Source of the DNA: Daphnia pulex
Lineage: Eukaryota; Arthropoda; Branchiopoda; Diplostraca; Daphniidae
Direction: 5' to 3'
Assembly (NCBI RefSeq): GCF_021134715.1
Contig: NC_060026.1
Location: 7,679,001 to 7,743,000, forward strand
DNA: 64,000 bases
In this document: piece after piece, positions 10,328 through 21,534 of the stretch
Layout: every line of letters begins with the position of its first letter
Numbering within the stretch: the stretch's first letter is position 1
Translations under genes and position numbers: made by a program
Notes under the pieces: model-generated
What the model was told of the DNA's origin: nothing
Databases searched by the model: none
What the model saw: only the letters and a program-made list of their open reading frames with translations

Positions 10328-10828
10328 ACTAGCCTTTTGATTTAAGTTAGTATTGGTGGTTTTCCACCATAAATTATCAAGTTAATATCGTTTGAAATCA
10401 TTCACCATTATGGGCAGAATTCATAGATGTTCATAGACGACCAAACGAGTTCTCATGGTGTTTCTTTATTTTCCTTCGATGTAGGGAAATTGCGAACCAA
10501 AAGGAAGTACATTCGGATATAGGTCGTGGAACATACACAAATAATGAAATGAGATAGTGAGAAAGAGTATCCCTCATTGTGAGAGTAGAAAGCCTTGCTA
10601 TTTGATACAACTAATTGCAATAGTAAATGTATGTCCACTTATAGAACTCGAAAGCTGTAAATAGAGTTTGTAGTTAAGATTATTCAAAAAACATGGTTTT
10701 CAAGAGTGAGACGATGTCCACAGACGGTAATCTCTATATGTTTATATAACATGGGACGTTTGGCTATCTTCTAGGAAAAGCCTTGCAATATAACGTCATT
10801 ACTCGAATAGGAGATTCAACATTACCCA

Positions 10829-10901
10829 GCCTTTGTGGCCTAATGGATAAGGGACCGGCCTCCTAAGCCGGGGATTGCGAGTTCGAGTCTCGCCAGAGGT
10901 A
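10829..10901 (+). tRNA. tRNA-Arg (CCT), unit 5
   Basis: Good allele: TGGCC A box and paired acceptor. Confidence 0.92.
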
Positions 10902-11548
10902 GCGAGCAACCGGAACTATAATTATCGAAAATCGTCGTTAAATTGGCAATTACTTTTCTGTTGTTTTTCTGTTTTCAAGCAAAAATTTTCATTTGTCCAA
11001 GTGTTGGGAAATCGCTGAAATGGCATGCTTAAACTTGGAAATCTTTTCCAGCGACAATTACTTATTGGCAGCGGAACTTCTTCTGCTGTTTTACAGGTGA
11101 ACTCTGACCTTCTCATCCTCCTCTGCCGTCTTCACTGGTTCCTGGAGCAACATCGCGCTGACTTCAAGACGCTGGTCATGATGGTAAGGTGCATTCTCGG
11201 CAACGTGTACTTGTTGTCTCTCATCTACTTTTAGAAACTATCTAAACCTGGGTTACGATCACAGACCTCGACTTCGATGAACCTGACTGTTCTTACCACT
11301 CGTACGGACCATTGTTGAGAGCATGCCTTATCCAGGGTCACCCCGTTGCTTAGTTTGTCTTGTCTTGACTTTTCTTGTCCAGGACCATCACATATACAAA
11401 GACCTAAAGACCTTTCGTTCTTCTCTCACTGTGTAATCCTCCTACTGATTTTAAACTTGGATGTTTAAAAAAAAATGACTAGAAATCACTTCTGGCTTCA
11501 CTTGATCAAATGTTTTGTAGTTACATTCACCAATAAAATGCCACAAAA

Positions 11549-11630
11549 CGCAGATAGTAGGATTCGAACCTACGCTCCAAGATGGAAACTGATTTCGAGT
11601 CAGTCGCCTTAACCACTCGGCCATATCTAC
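11549..11630 (-). tRNA. tRNA-Ser (CGA), unit 5
   Basis: Canonical T-loop TTCGAAT with a GTAGATA acceptor. Together with 4140-4221 it is one of two copies with an intact B box. Confidence 0.93.
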
Positions 11631-11707
11631 ATTAACTACTCTAGAAAAATATTTAGAAACTATCAGTACCTTTTGAGAGTGGAAAATATTTAATGGAAGT
11701 ATTACAG

Positions 11708-11781
11708 TAGCCCGTAAGAGGATCGAACTCATGACCTCCGCGTTATTAGCACGGCGCTCTAACCAACTGAGCTAACAGGCC
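11708..11781 (-). tRNA. tRNA-Ile (AAT), unit 5
   Basis: The last acceptor base is T instead of C, so pair 1-72 becomes G-U; otherwise normal. Confidence 0.88.
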
Positions 11782-12057
11782 TATGAAATCATAATTTATT
11801 TATTAATTTATTAATCAAAGGTTCATTCATCATCAGTTAGATATACTCTGTGTGTCTTTAGAGAGAATGATTTAAGTTATCTACCAAGCAACGTTATATC
11901 AGCAGCCAATTTCAATCGTCACTGTGAAGGCAATGCAAGCCAGTGATATTCATTGAGTGTTCGAGATATATTTGTAGTTTTATTGATCTGACATGATTCC
12001 CCATGGTTTGTGGTTAACTACTACTCATCATGAACTAATAATTTCGTCATATGCTAT

Positions 12058-12141
12058 TAATCGTGGCGGGACTCGAACCCGCAATTTTCGGATAATTACT
12101 TTCATAGAAGTCCGACGCCTTATCCATTAGGCCACACGACC
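12058..12141 (-). tRNA. tRNA-Arg (TCT) with intron, unit 5
   Basis: Canonical body and intron. Confidence 0.9.
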
Positions 12142-12260
12142 TACACTTAAACAAAGTGCTAGGATTTTGCATCTCTCATTTAACCTGCTCTTCAGTAAGG
12201 TAAAACGGAAATTTTGGTAAACCAAAATAAATATTATTACTAGATTGTTTGAAATTTAGG

Positions 12261-12342
12261 GCAGTTGTGGCCGAGTGGTTAAGGCGATAGACTTGAAATC
12301 TATTCCTCTCTGAGGGCGTAGGTTCGAACCCTACCAATTGCG
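12261..12342 (+). tRNA. tRNA-Ser (TGA), unit 5
   Basis: Canonical gene. Confidence 0.93.
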
Positions 12343-12742
12343 GTGAATTGCCATCTGTTTCACGTACTAGTATTTTCTAGTGGAACAACTCATTTTCAAT
12401 CGTTTACTATTATCTGAAATTTACGCATGATTACAAAAATGAACTGTGCAGTCATGGGTATCCTAGGTCCCAGGATCTATCTCGGAACCGTGGGGCCATG
12501 ACCTGTCACTTGGCGTTTCCAGAAACGTGTCTATTTTTCAGAGGCCAGTCCCGAAATGCATTATGGCGGTCTTTAAGTGTAGTTTACAAACATCAAATGT
12601 AGTCAGAGACAAATTATATGATGAAAAAATGTGTACCCATTTTGTTTACGAAGAATAGAAAAACGTCCGTAAAAGATCTATAAGAAATCGTAAAATTTAA
12701 AAATGAACTCTAACGGAAAACTATTGCAATACCAATTAATAA

Positions 12743-12815
12743 GCCCGGTTAGCTCAGACGGTAGAGCGCGGGACTTTTAATCCTGAGGTCAAGGGTTCAA
12801 GTCCCTTATCGGGCG
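12743..12815 (+). tRNA. tRNA-Lys (TTT), unit 5
   Basis: Canonical gene. The 5' flank CAATTAATAAG is shared with unit 6, unlike units 2-4 (CGATTATTAAG). Confidence 0.93.
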
Positions 12816-13316
12816 ACTAGCCTTTTGATTTAAGTTAGTATTGGTGGTTTTCCACCATAAATTATCAAGTTAATATCGTTTGAAATCATTCACCATTATG
12901 GGCAGAATTCATAGATGTTCATAGACGACCAAACGAGTTCTCATGGTGTTTCTTTATTTTCCTTCGATGTAGGGAAATTGCGAACCAAAAGGAAGTACAT
13001 TCGGATATAGGTCGTGGAACATACACAAATAATGAAATGAGATAGTGAGAAAGAGTATCCCTCATTGTGAGAGTAGAAAGCCTTGCTATTTGATACAACT
13101 AATTGCAATAGTAAATGTATGTCCACTTATAGAACTCGAAAGCTGTAAATAGAGTTTGTAGTTAAGATTATTCAAAAAACATGGTTTTCAAGAGTGAGAC
13201 GATGTCCACAGACGGTAATCTCTATATGTTTATATAACATGGGACGTTTGGCTATCTTCTAGGAAAAGCCTTGCAATATAACGTCATTACTCGAATAGGA
13301 GATTCAACATTACCCA

Positions 13317-13389
13317 GCCTTTGTTGCCTAATGGATAAGGGACCGGCCTCCTAAGCCGGGGATTGCGAGTTCGAGTCTCGCCAGAGGTA
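13317..13389 (+). tRNA. tRNA-Arg (CCT), unit 6, first copy
   Basis: TTGCC A box with the paired CAGAGGT acceptor. Confidence 0.9.
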
Positions 13390-13510
13390 GCGAGCAACCG
13401 GAACTATAATTATCGAAAATCGTCGTTAAATTGGCAATTACTTTTCTGTTGTTTTACTGTTTTCAAAAAATATAACGTCATTCCTCGAATAGGAGATTCA
13501 ACATTACCCA

Positions 13511-13583
13511 GCCTTTGTGGCCTAATGGATAAGGGACCGGCCTCCTAAGCCGGGGATTGCGAGTTCGAGTCTCGCCAGAGGTA
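13511..13583 (+). tRNA. tRNA-Arg (CCT), unit 6, second copy
   Basis: TGGCC A box and AAGGGACC; a good allele. The downstream flank is AACTGGAAC. Confidence 0.92.
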
Positions 13584-14227
13584 GCGAGCAACTGGAACTA
13601 TAATTATCGAAAATCGTCGTTAAATTGGCAATTACTTTTCTGTTGTTTTACTGTTTTAAAGCAAAAATTTTCATTTGTCCAAGTGTTTGGAAATCGCTGA
13701 AATGGCATGCTTAAACTTGGAAACCTTTTCCAGCGACAATTACTTGGCAGCGGAACTTCTTCTGCTGTTTTACAGGTGAACTCTGACCTTCTCATCCTCC
13801 TCTTCCGTCTTCACTGGTTCCTGGAGCAACAACGCGCTGACTTCAAGACGCTGGTCATGATGGTAAGGTGCATTCTCGGCAACGTGTACTTGTTGTCTCT
13901 CATCTACTTTTAGAAACTATCTAAACCTGGGTTACGATCACAGACCTCGACTTCGATGAACCTGACTGTTCTTACCACTCGTACGGACCATTGTTGAGAG
14001 CATGCCTTATCCAGGGTCACCCCGTTGCTTAGTTGGCTTGTCTTGACTTTTCTTGTCCAGGACCATCACATATACAAAGACCTAAAGACCTTTCGTTCTT
14101 CTCTCACTGTGTAATCCTCCTACTGATTTTAAACTTGGATGTTCTCCAAAAAAATGACTAGAAATCACTTCTGGCTTCACTTGATCAAATGTTTTGTAGT
14201 TACATTCACCAATAAAATGCCACAAAA

Positions 14228-14309
14228 CGCAGATAGTAGGATTAGAACCTACGCTCCAAGATGGAAACTGATTTCGAGTCAGTCGCCTTAACCACTCGGC
14301 CATATCTGC
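14228..14309 (-). tRNA. tRNA-Ser (CGA), unit 6
   Basis: GCAGATA acceptor as in unit 2, but with the T-loop variant TTCTAAT. Confidence 0.85.
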
Positions 14310-14386
14310 ATTAACTACTCTAGCAAAATATTTAGAAACTATCAGTACCTTTTGAGAGTGGAAAATATTTAATGGAAGTATTACAG

Positions 14387-14460
14387 TGGCCCGTAAGAGG
14401 ATCGAACTCATGACCTCCGCGTTATTAGCACGGCGCTCTAACCAACTGAGCTAACAGGCC
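14387..14460 (-). tRNA. tRNA-Ile (AAT), unit 6
   Basis: Canonical for this array. Confidence 0.92.
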
Positions 14461-14736
14461 TATGAAATCATAATTTATTTATTAATTTATTAATCAAAGG
14501 TTCATTCATCATCAGTTAGATATACTCTGTGTGTCTTTAGAGAGAATGATTTAAGTTATCTACCAAGCAACGCTATATCAGCAGCCAATTTCAATCGTCA
14601 CTGTGAAGGCAATGCAAGCCAGTGATATTCATTGAGTGTTCGAGATATATTTGTAGTTTTATTGATCTGACATGATTCCCCATGGTTTGTGGTTAACTAC
14701 TACTCATCATGAACTAATAATTTCGTCATATGCTAT

Positions 14737-14820
14737 TAATCGTGGCGGGACTCGAACCCGCAATTCTCGGATAACTACTTTCATAGAAGTCCGACGCCTT
14801 ATCCATTAGGCCACACGACC
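14737..14820 (-). tRNA. tRNA-Arg (TCT) with intron, unit 6
   Basis: Anticodon TCT. One intron base differs (TGAAAGTAGTT), and the first variable-loop bases after TCCGA are GAATT rather than AAATT. Confidence 0.9.
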
Positions 14821-14938
14821 TACACTTAAACAAAGTGCTAGGAGTTTGCATCTCTCATTTAACCTGCTCTTCAGTAAGGTAAAACGGAAATTTTGGTAAA
14901 CCAAAATAAATATTATTACTAGATTGTCTGAATATTCG

Positions 14939-15020
14939 GCAGTTGTGGCCGAGTGGTTAAGGCGATAGACTTGATATCGATTACTCTCTGAGGGCGTAGG
15001 TTCGAACCCTACCAACTGCG
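14939..15020 (+). pseudogene. tRNA-Ser (TGA) with altered anticodon arm, unit 6
   Basis: The anticodon arm reads ATAGA CTTGATA TCGAT. Base 37 is T instead of A and the stem has an A-G mismatch; the variable arm also changes (TTACTC for TTCCTC). The B box is intact, so it may be transcribed, but decoding is doubtful. Confidence 0.7.
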
Positions 15021-15432
15021 GTGAATTGCCATCTGTTTCACGTGCTAGTATTTTCTAGTGGAACAACTCATTTTCAATCGTTTACTATTATCTGAAATTT
15101 ACGCATGATTACAAAAATGAACTGTGCAGTCATGGGTATCCTAGGTCCCAGGATCTATCTCGGAACCGTGGAGCCATGACCTGTCACTTGGCGTTTCCAG
15201 AAACGTGTCTATTTTTCAGAGGCCAGTCCCGATATGCATTATAGCGGTCTTTAAGTGTAGTTTACAAACATCAAATGTAGTCAGAGACAAATTATATGAT
15301 GAAAAAATGTGTACCCATTTTTTTTACGAAGAATAGAAAAACGTCCGTACTTCCGTCCGTAAAAGATCTATAAGAAATCGTAAAATTTAAAAATGAACTC
15401 TAACGGAAAACTATTGCAATACCAATTAATAA

Positions 15433-15505
15433 GCCCGGTTAGCTCAGACGGTAGAGCGCGGGACTTTTAATCCTGAGGTCAAGGGTTCAAGTCCCTTATC
15501 GGGCG
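15433..15505 (+). tRNA. tRNA-Lys (TTT), unit 6
   Basis: Canonical gene. A 12-base expansion (ACTTCCGTCCGT) lies about 80 bases upstream, specific to this unit. Confidence 0.93.
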
Positions 15506-16006
15506 ACTAGCCTTTTGATTTAAGTTAGTATTGGTGGTTTTCCACCATAAATTATCAAGTTAATATCGTTTGAAATCATTCACCATTATGGGCAGAATTC
15601 ATAGATGTTCATAGACGACCAAACGAGTTCTCATGGTGTTTCTTTATTTTCCTTCGATGTAGGGAAATTGCGAACCAAAAGGAAGTACATTCGGATATAG
15701 GTCGTGGAACATACACAAATAATGAAATGAGATAGTGAGAAAGAGTATCCCTCATTGTGAGAGTAGAAAGCCTTGCTATTTGATACAACTAATTGCAATA
15801 GTAAATGTATGTTCACTTATAGAACTCGAAAGCTGTAAATAGAGTTTGTAGTTAAGATTATTCAAAAAACATGGTTTTCAAGAGTGAGACGATGTCCACA
15901 GACGGTAATCTCTATATGTTTATATAGCATGGGACGTTTGGCTATCTTCTAGGAAAAGCCTTGCAATATAACGTCATTCCTCGAATAGGAGATTCAACAA
16001 TACCCA

Positions 16007-16079
16007 GCCTTTGTTGCCTAATGGATAAGGGACCGGCCTCCTAAGCCGGGGATTGCGAGTTCGAGTCTCGCCAGAGATA
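16007..16079 (+). tRNA. tRNA-Arg (CCT), unit 7, first copy
   Basis: Same weakened allele as 219 and 5663, with a C-A acceptor mismatch and TTGCC A box. Confidence 0.83.
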
Positions 16080-16200
16080 GCGAGAAACCGAAACTATAAT
16101 TATCGAAAATCGTCGTTAAATTGGCAATTACTTTTCTGTTGTTTTACTGTTTTCAAAAAATATAACGTCATTCCTCGAATAGGAGATTCAATATTACCCA

Positions 16201-16273
16201 GCCTTTGTGGCCTAATGGATAAGGGGCCGGCCTCCTAAGCCGGGGATTGCGAGTTCGAGTCTCGCCAGAGGTA
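16201..16273 (+). tRNA. tRNA-Arg (CCT), unit 7, second copy
   Basis: Same allele as 5857, including AAGGGGCC; likely functional. Confidence 0.92.
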
Positions 16274-16867
16274 GCGAGCAACCGAAACTATAATTATCGA
16301 AAATCGTCGTTAAATTGGCAATTACTTTTCTGTTGTTTTACTGTTTTCAAGCAAAAATTTTCATTTGTCCAAGTGTTGGGAAATTGCTGAAATGGCATGC
16401 TTAAACTTGCAAACCTTTTCCAGCGACAATTACTTGGCAGCGGAACTTCTTCTGCTGTTTTACAGGTGAACTCTGACCTTCTCATCCTCCTCTGCCGTCT
16501 TCACTGGTTCCTGGAGCAACAACGCGCTGACTTCAAGACGCTGGTCATGATGGTAAGGTGCATTCTCGGCAACGTGTACTTGTTTTCTCTCATCTACTTT
16601 TAGAAAATATCTAAACCTGGGTTACGATCACAGACCTCGACTTCGATGAACCTGACTATTCTTACCACTCGTACGGACCATTGTTGAGAGCATTCCTTAT
16701 CCAGGGTCACCCCGTTGTTTGGTTTGTCTTGTCTTGACTTGTCTTGTCCAGGGCCATCACATATACTAAAGACCTAAAGACATTTCGTTCTTCTCTCACT
16801 GTGTACTCCCCTACTGATTTTAAACTTGGATGTTCTCCCAAAAAATTCTATTTTGTTTTTTTTTTAG

Positions 16868-17263
16868 CACGAATGACAGTAAAATTTTATACTAGGCAGT
16901 GCCAGGAAGTCTTCGGTTACTCGGAGAAGGATTTGTCTATCAAGAAGACAGTGATCCTAAACATTCGTCACATCTTTGTCGAGGATATTTAGAAAGAAAA
17001 GAAAAATTAGGTAGACAAATGAATTCTCGCCTAATTATTATTTCTAAAATTTGTTATTTGAGTCTAGGAGGGTTAAAGCCATGGTTTGGCCTCCTCAGAG
17101 CCCGGATTTAAATCCTATTGAGCAGGTCTGGGATTTTGTAAAATCTAGGCTAGAAGAATCCGACCGAGTCACCGTGAAAACCATTTGGATGGAACTCGAG
17201 AAAGCATGGAATATGATTACGCCCGAATTAATTCAGCGATACATCGGCACAATGGCTAGGTAG
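16868..17263 (+). pseudogene. Tc1/mariner transposase relic (3' half)
   Basis: Two pieces in different frames. The first (about 16899-17020) has YQEDSDPKHSS, the block around the second catalytic Asp of Tc1 transposases. The second (17051-17263) has WPPQSPDLNPIEQVWD, the block holding the third acidic residue, and runs on to the usual C-terminus. The N-terminal DNA-binding domains and first catalytic block are absent. It abuts the end of the tRNA array. Stops and frame changes show it is dead. Confidence 0.88.
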
Positions 17264-18840
17264 GCTGGTAGCAACAGCCCGTATCTTGCAGTGCCTCTGG
17301 TGGCGACAGCGCCAGTTATTATTTTGCCGTAAAAATGTTGAAGTGGAAAACTTTAGGGTATAGGGAAGGGTTCTCTGAGTTGATTTTATTGTAAATCATT
17401 CTTTATATTCGTATAGAGTGAGGAATTGTGCATCTTTTGGCACAAAGAAAAAGATGTTAGCTTTACTTTTAGTATTTTTTGTAAATTTTTGAAAACGCCG
17501 TATTTAACACGGCGCATATGGGGGAAAACGGGTGTACCTAATAAACTGAACGATACCGTAGCGCCATGGGAGTTAATCCTACGACAACTTCATGTGTTAA
17601 AAAAATGTAGATCATCATTAGATCTACTCAGGGAAAAAAGGAAAAAATCTAGCCCAAGCGGTTCAAGAGTTATTGAATTTTTTCTAGGACACGTAGTGCC
17701 ATAAGAATGCACTGAAAAAAGGGGGGTGTACCTAATAGTTTGGTGGGTATAATTTGCAAAACTCTTTGGTTCTTTAATGATCTAAAATCGTAACGCGCCG
17801 CGTGAACTTAAACAACTGCTAGCGCCTGGCGACGGCTTTTCACCAAAAATGAGTGCGGCACAGACTTTAGCTTTTATTGTTTTTTTGCCCCACGTGTTGT
17901 GTGTGCTAGTTGAAAATGAGGAGGCTTGTGTTCATACATTGATTTGCTTCTAACATTACAAGAAATATTTGACCTTGTATTTGCGCCCAAATTAACTGAT
18001 TTATTTTGGCATATTTTTCTTCTCTAATTACATACTTCCTTCATTTCCAAATTTAAAGCTTGCTATCCACACGAAAATATAAGGCCAAAAATTCATTTCC
18101 TAATCCATTATCCTTCCGTAGTAAAAAAATGGTCCCTTAAGAAATTTTTGGTGCATGAACTTGAGCGCTTAAATGGTGCCGTCAAAGTTCCTTTGAATGC
18201 CATGAAAAATTTTAAAAATCCTTTATTCACTAAAGCTTACAAAAGGCAATGCGCGGCACTCTCTTTGCTTTAAGAGAGAAAAACAAGTCGCGATTTCGTT
18301 TCTCGTCCGAAAAGGGCAAGCGACATTAAAGGATTGGGTCTCAACCGCTGAGAACTTCTCTCAATATGATTTTGTAAAGGACAATATAACAATCGAGGAA
18401 GCGTCGTAATCAATGGCACGACCTATAACAGAAATTCAGTACTCGTTATGGGATGGGGGAAATACGGTTTCGTTTTTGGCAAAATTTTGTTTATCATTTT
18501 TGAAAGCGTAAAGGATCAAATTTTCATAGTTCAGTTGGTTGTCACCGTCAAATTTCATTCCCCGTTGCATAGATATTTCTTAATGCCGAAAGCTCCTGCC
18601 ATTTCAAGACTTTACACTATCAAAGTCATTTGCGACTACCATCCTCTCGATATGTACATAAGAAATGAAAATTATTTTATTCGATTTTTGTGTGGAGCTT
18701 CGCTGTCAGTCCGAACCGAACCCTTCCCTGTCAGTCCAATCCAAACCCTTCCCTCCAGAGAAAAACCTTTTTGTTTTTTTTTGTACTTTTTGTTAGTCAT
18801 ATTCTGAATCTAGCAAGTGATATATCTCTTTTGTTAAATT
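17264..18840. other. Non-coding stretch with two Tc1-end-like motifs
   Basis: Short open frames here (17426-17704, 18448-18807) show no recognisable domain and look like chance. The 14-mer GGGTGTACCTAATA occurs at 17530 and again at 17724 in the same orientation. TGTACCTAATAA is typical of Tc1 terminal repeats, so this may be the remains of the right end of the neighbouring transposon or of a related MITE. Confidence 0.5.
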
Positions 18841-18844
18841 GAAA

Positions 18845-18934
18845 AACTATCAGAGCAAATTTTCAGTGTTATCAGTGCAAACTATCAGTGTTATAAATGC
18901 AAACTATCAGTTTTATCAGTGCAAACTGTCGGTG
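18845..18934. repeat. Minisatellite, period about 22
   Basis: Three to four imperfect copies of a unit containing ACTATCAGTGTTAT and AGTGCAA. It lies directly upstream of the coding-like exons starting near 18988. Confidence 0.7.
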
Positions 18935-18987
18935 CAGGCCGTGTGTTAGTTACCGTTAGCCGTCTTCTCTTAAAAAAACCCAAATAA

Positions 18988-20382
18988 CATGTTGAAACAC
19001 TTGTCAAATTAGTTGTCAAATTATTCGACTTTGCTCGTGAAAACACCAGAGCTAAATTGTTTTGTGTCTCCACACTGGCTGAGCTTCTTTCAAAAGGTAA
19101 GTAGTTGTCAATGGAGAATTTCCTATTACACTGCTTGCTGGCTTATGCGTAATTTTGTCTTTTAATTTTAAGGTGCCACTGCGTTTTTTCTTGAAAGCAA
19201 GTGTGAAATAATCACATCATCTGAAGACATTCTCTCGGATTATGAAGCAATAATGCTTCTTTACTGGAATTTGTTGGCGTCGTGACAAATGAGCTTGTTG
19301 CACCTGCTGCGACTAAAGAAAATGAGCCAATCCAGTTTATTGTTATTGCAGCAGAGCCTACATTTCAACTGAATCAAGAAATTATTGGGCCACTTGTTGG
19401 GCCAGTTGAGGAAGGAGTTGCGGAACGTATTCAGCCGGTATATATATTTTGTCTAATTCACTGTTATCATTCTGTTAGGAATTAAAATCATTCTCATTTG
19501 CTCAGGGGCGTGTCAAGTAAGTTATCCGAACTATCGCGATTCCCATAAGGCTCCATGTAAATTATACTTCCTAAGTTTTCCCGTTGGGAGGCGTGTGCTG
19601 AATTCAAGCAATCGGTGTTCAAACGACACGGTAGCGTCTACGTCTCAATAAATAAATACCTGTGAAGCTATCAATGGTGTAGTTTTGTTGTGGATTACAC
19701 TTTGTTTAATATATTCTTGGTAAGTAATTTTGTTATATATTTTCTTGGCAATTCAACCGATCAAATGCTCTTTTACATTTTGAAGATTTGTAAAAAACAT
19801 GGAAATGTTTGTTACACTGACACAGCCACACAAAGTGAGGTTATGTTTTACTTAATTTTACTTTTACAAGACTGAGTTAGTATGAGTGCTTCAAATAGAG
19901 GAATATGCTGAAGGTAACTTTACCAACCTCAAAGTAAAGCGAGCAAGTAAAACATAGTCGACATTACAAAAATATTTTCCTTTCTAGGCTTGGTGGTTTG
20001 GCAAAAATTACTGCTAGGCGGCAGTTAAACCCCGTTATACAACTGCTTAGGATTGTTGGAATGTGTTCATCCTCAGAGAAGGGTCACTTTGCTGAACATT
20101 TCAAATAACTCAGTCGCAGTAACGGAATTCAAGCTTGCCAACCTCTCCTGTTGTTGCCTTCCCCTCTGCTTGCTCTCAGCAAACACCAGTCATTGTGAAA
20201 GAGTAATGTGAGTTTTCATTTAACAATTGAATAACCAAAATTATGAACTGACGATCACTGGATATTCTGTGTTATTCTAGAACCACCGATGTCATAACCC
20301 CCGTTACTACGGACAAAAGAAGAACCGGCAGTCTCGGCAGCAATGACGCCGCTTTTTTTGCTGGCATCTTAAATATCCTCAC
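18988..20382 (+). pseudogene. Unidentified spliced coding fragment A
   Basis: Four coding-like exons with good splice sites: about 18988-19096 (donor GTAAGT), 19173-19437, 19988-20107 and 20281-20382 (donor GTAAGC). The first two join in phase. Visible peptides include KLFDFARENTRAK, LGGLAKITARRQLN and SNDAAFFAGILNIL. There is at least one frame change inside exon 2, and exon 3 runs into a stop, so it is probably a decayed gene or transposon ORF. I do not recognise the family. Between exons 2 and 3 (19438-19987) I see only AT-rich sequence. Confidence 0.45.
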
Positions 20383-20570
20383 GTAAGCTTCGATACATTG
20401 TTTCTTTTGAACTATTCCAAACAATGTATGTTAACATTTAGATCACACGTCCGTTCAGTATGTATATTGGGCTGGCTTTAGGAAATCATTTGAATTGTCT
20501 AACAAGTGGAAAGCAGTGACCTATTTATTAGAAATCATGGTACACAATTTGGTTTTTCGGAATTAGAAAT

Positions 20571-21534
20571 TCATTTCCGAGTAGCTAGGGCTTCGATGGC
20601 CAAAGCTTTTTTTGTCATCGCTTCAATTTTCCCGAGTTGGGATTTTGCGATACTTTCGAGGGCCGCGGCTCGTTTTCGTTCAATTTCTACCATATTTGTT
20701 TTGAGGGAAGTGGCAGCATTTTCCATTCTCTTTGACTTTCCCTTTTACATAGAAGTAATTGCAATGTGAGTTTGAACATTATAAAAGCTAGTGTTTACCC
20801 TTTTTTTTACGGAGTCAACAACATCAGTGACATGTTCTAATGTCACCGTAGGATTGTTTGCCATCAGCTTTTCCATACTCTCCATGTATGGCCAGCGAAT
20901 TCGTTCTTTAGGATCTGTGCCAGGCACACATAACTGCAGGTAGACTCGCTTCATGTTTCTCCATTTGACACTGCAATCCATAGCGGATCGACTGTACTGT
21001 TCCTCATTTTTCATAAGCCGTTCCACCTAGCAGATAATAGAATTGATTAGTTACAAATGTTATCCAGTAAAGGCAGCTTGTTACATATTCCCATTTTTTT
21101 TATTTTTATTTTTGAAATGGAATTTAATTCTTCAAGCATTTCTTTCATGATGAAGAGTAGGCACTCGATCTCTTTTGTAGTCCACGTGCGGTTGTCGTCG
21201 CCCAAATCATTATTTGCTGCAGTCTTCGCCTTCTTCGCCTCTTTTTTCTTTCTGGGTGCAGCCACTTTATCTTCGACTCCATTTTCAGATTCACTTGACG
21301 TGACGTGTTTGGTTTTTTTTACACTGTTGCTCTTCTTCTTAACAGACGGGGCCAGTTGATCTTTTTTTTACGTTTCAACCCTTTTTTGGGTGGTTGTTTC
21401 GGCAAAACACCATTCGTGCCCCCCGAAAAAAATACTCTAGAAGCCGCTCCGGTTCCGGAACAGGACGGAACGTCTGATGAATCGCTATCGATTACAATCG
21501 TTTGATGCGGCATCACTTCGTCTTCTTCATCCAA
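20571..21534 (-). CDS. Myb/SANT-like DNA-binding protein, 3 exons
   Basis: Starts at 21534 (MDEEDEVMPHQT), with an acidic-then-basic N-terminus. A trihelix/SANT-like segment follows (DDNRTWTTKEIECLLF ... CSVKWRNMKRVY), then a basic coiled-coil-like tail (VEIERKRAAALESIAK) ending at 20571. Exon 3 is 20571-20741, exon 2 is 20799-21026, with a 57-base intron and perfect phase. Exon 1 ends near 21085. The frame changes at A8 runs near 21090 and 21365, so it is either newly decayed or the runs are miscounted. Such proteins occur as accessory ORFs of PIF/Harbinger transposons and as host regulators. No Harbinger transposase is seen nearby, so the choice is open. Confidence 0.6.

Larger units (their letters stand above)
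8174..10661 (+). repeat. tRNA array unit 4 (2488 bp)
   Basis: Standard six-gene unit. Same length as unit 5 and nearly the same sequence, including the shared in-frame TAT insertion near 8573. Confidence 0.92.
10662..13149 (+). repeat. tRNA array unit 5 (2488 bp)
   Basis: Near-identical twin of unit 4, differing by scattered single bases, so the youngest duplication or conversion in the array. Confidence 0.92.
13150..15839 (+). repeat. tRNA array unit 6 (double Arg-CCT)
   Basis: 2690 bp. Has the internal Arg-CCT duplication of units 3 and 7 but with different alleles. It ends with the TTCACTT variant otherwise seen only at the end of unit 2. Confidence 0.9.
15840..16846 (+). repeat. tRNA array unit 7 (5' part only)
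   Basis: 1007 bp, matching the first kilobase of the other units and stopping abruptly after CCCAAAAAAT, before the Ser-CGA gene. Tc1/mariner DNA starts just to the right, so the array ends at a transposon junction or rearrangement. Confidence 0.88.
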
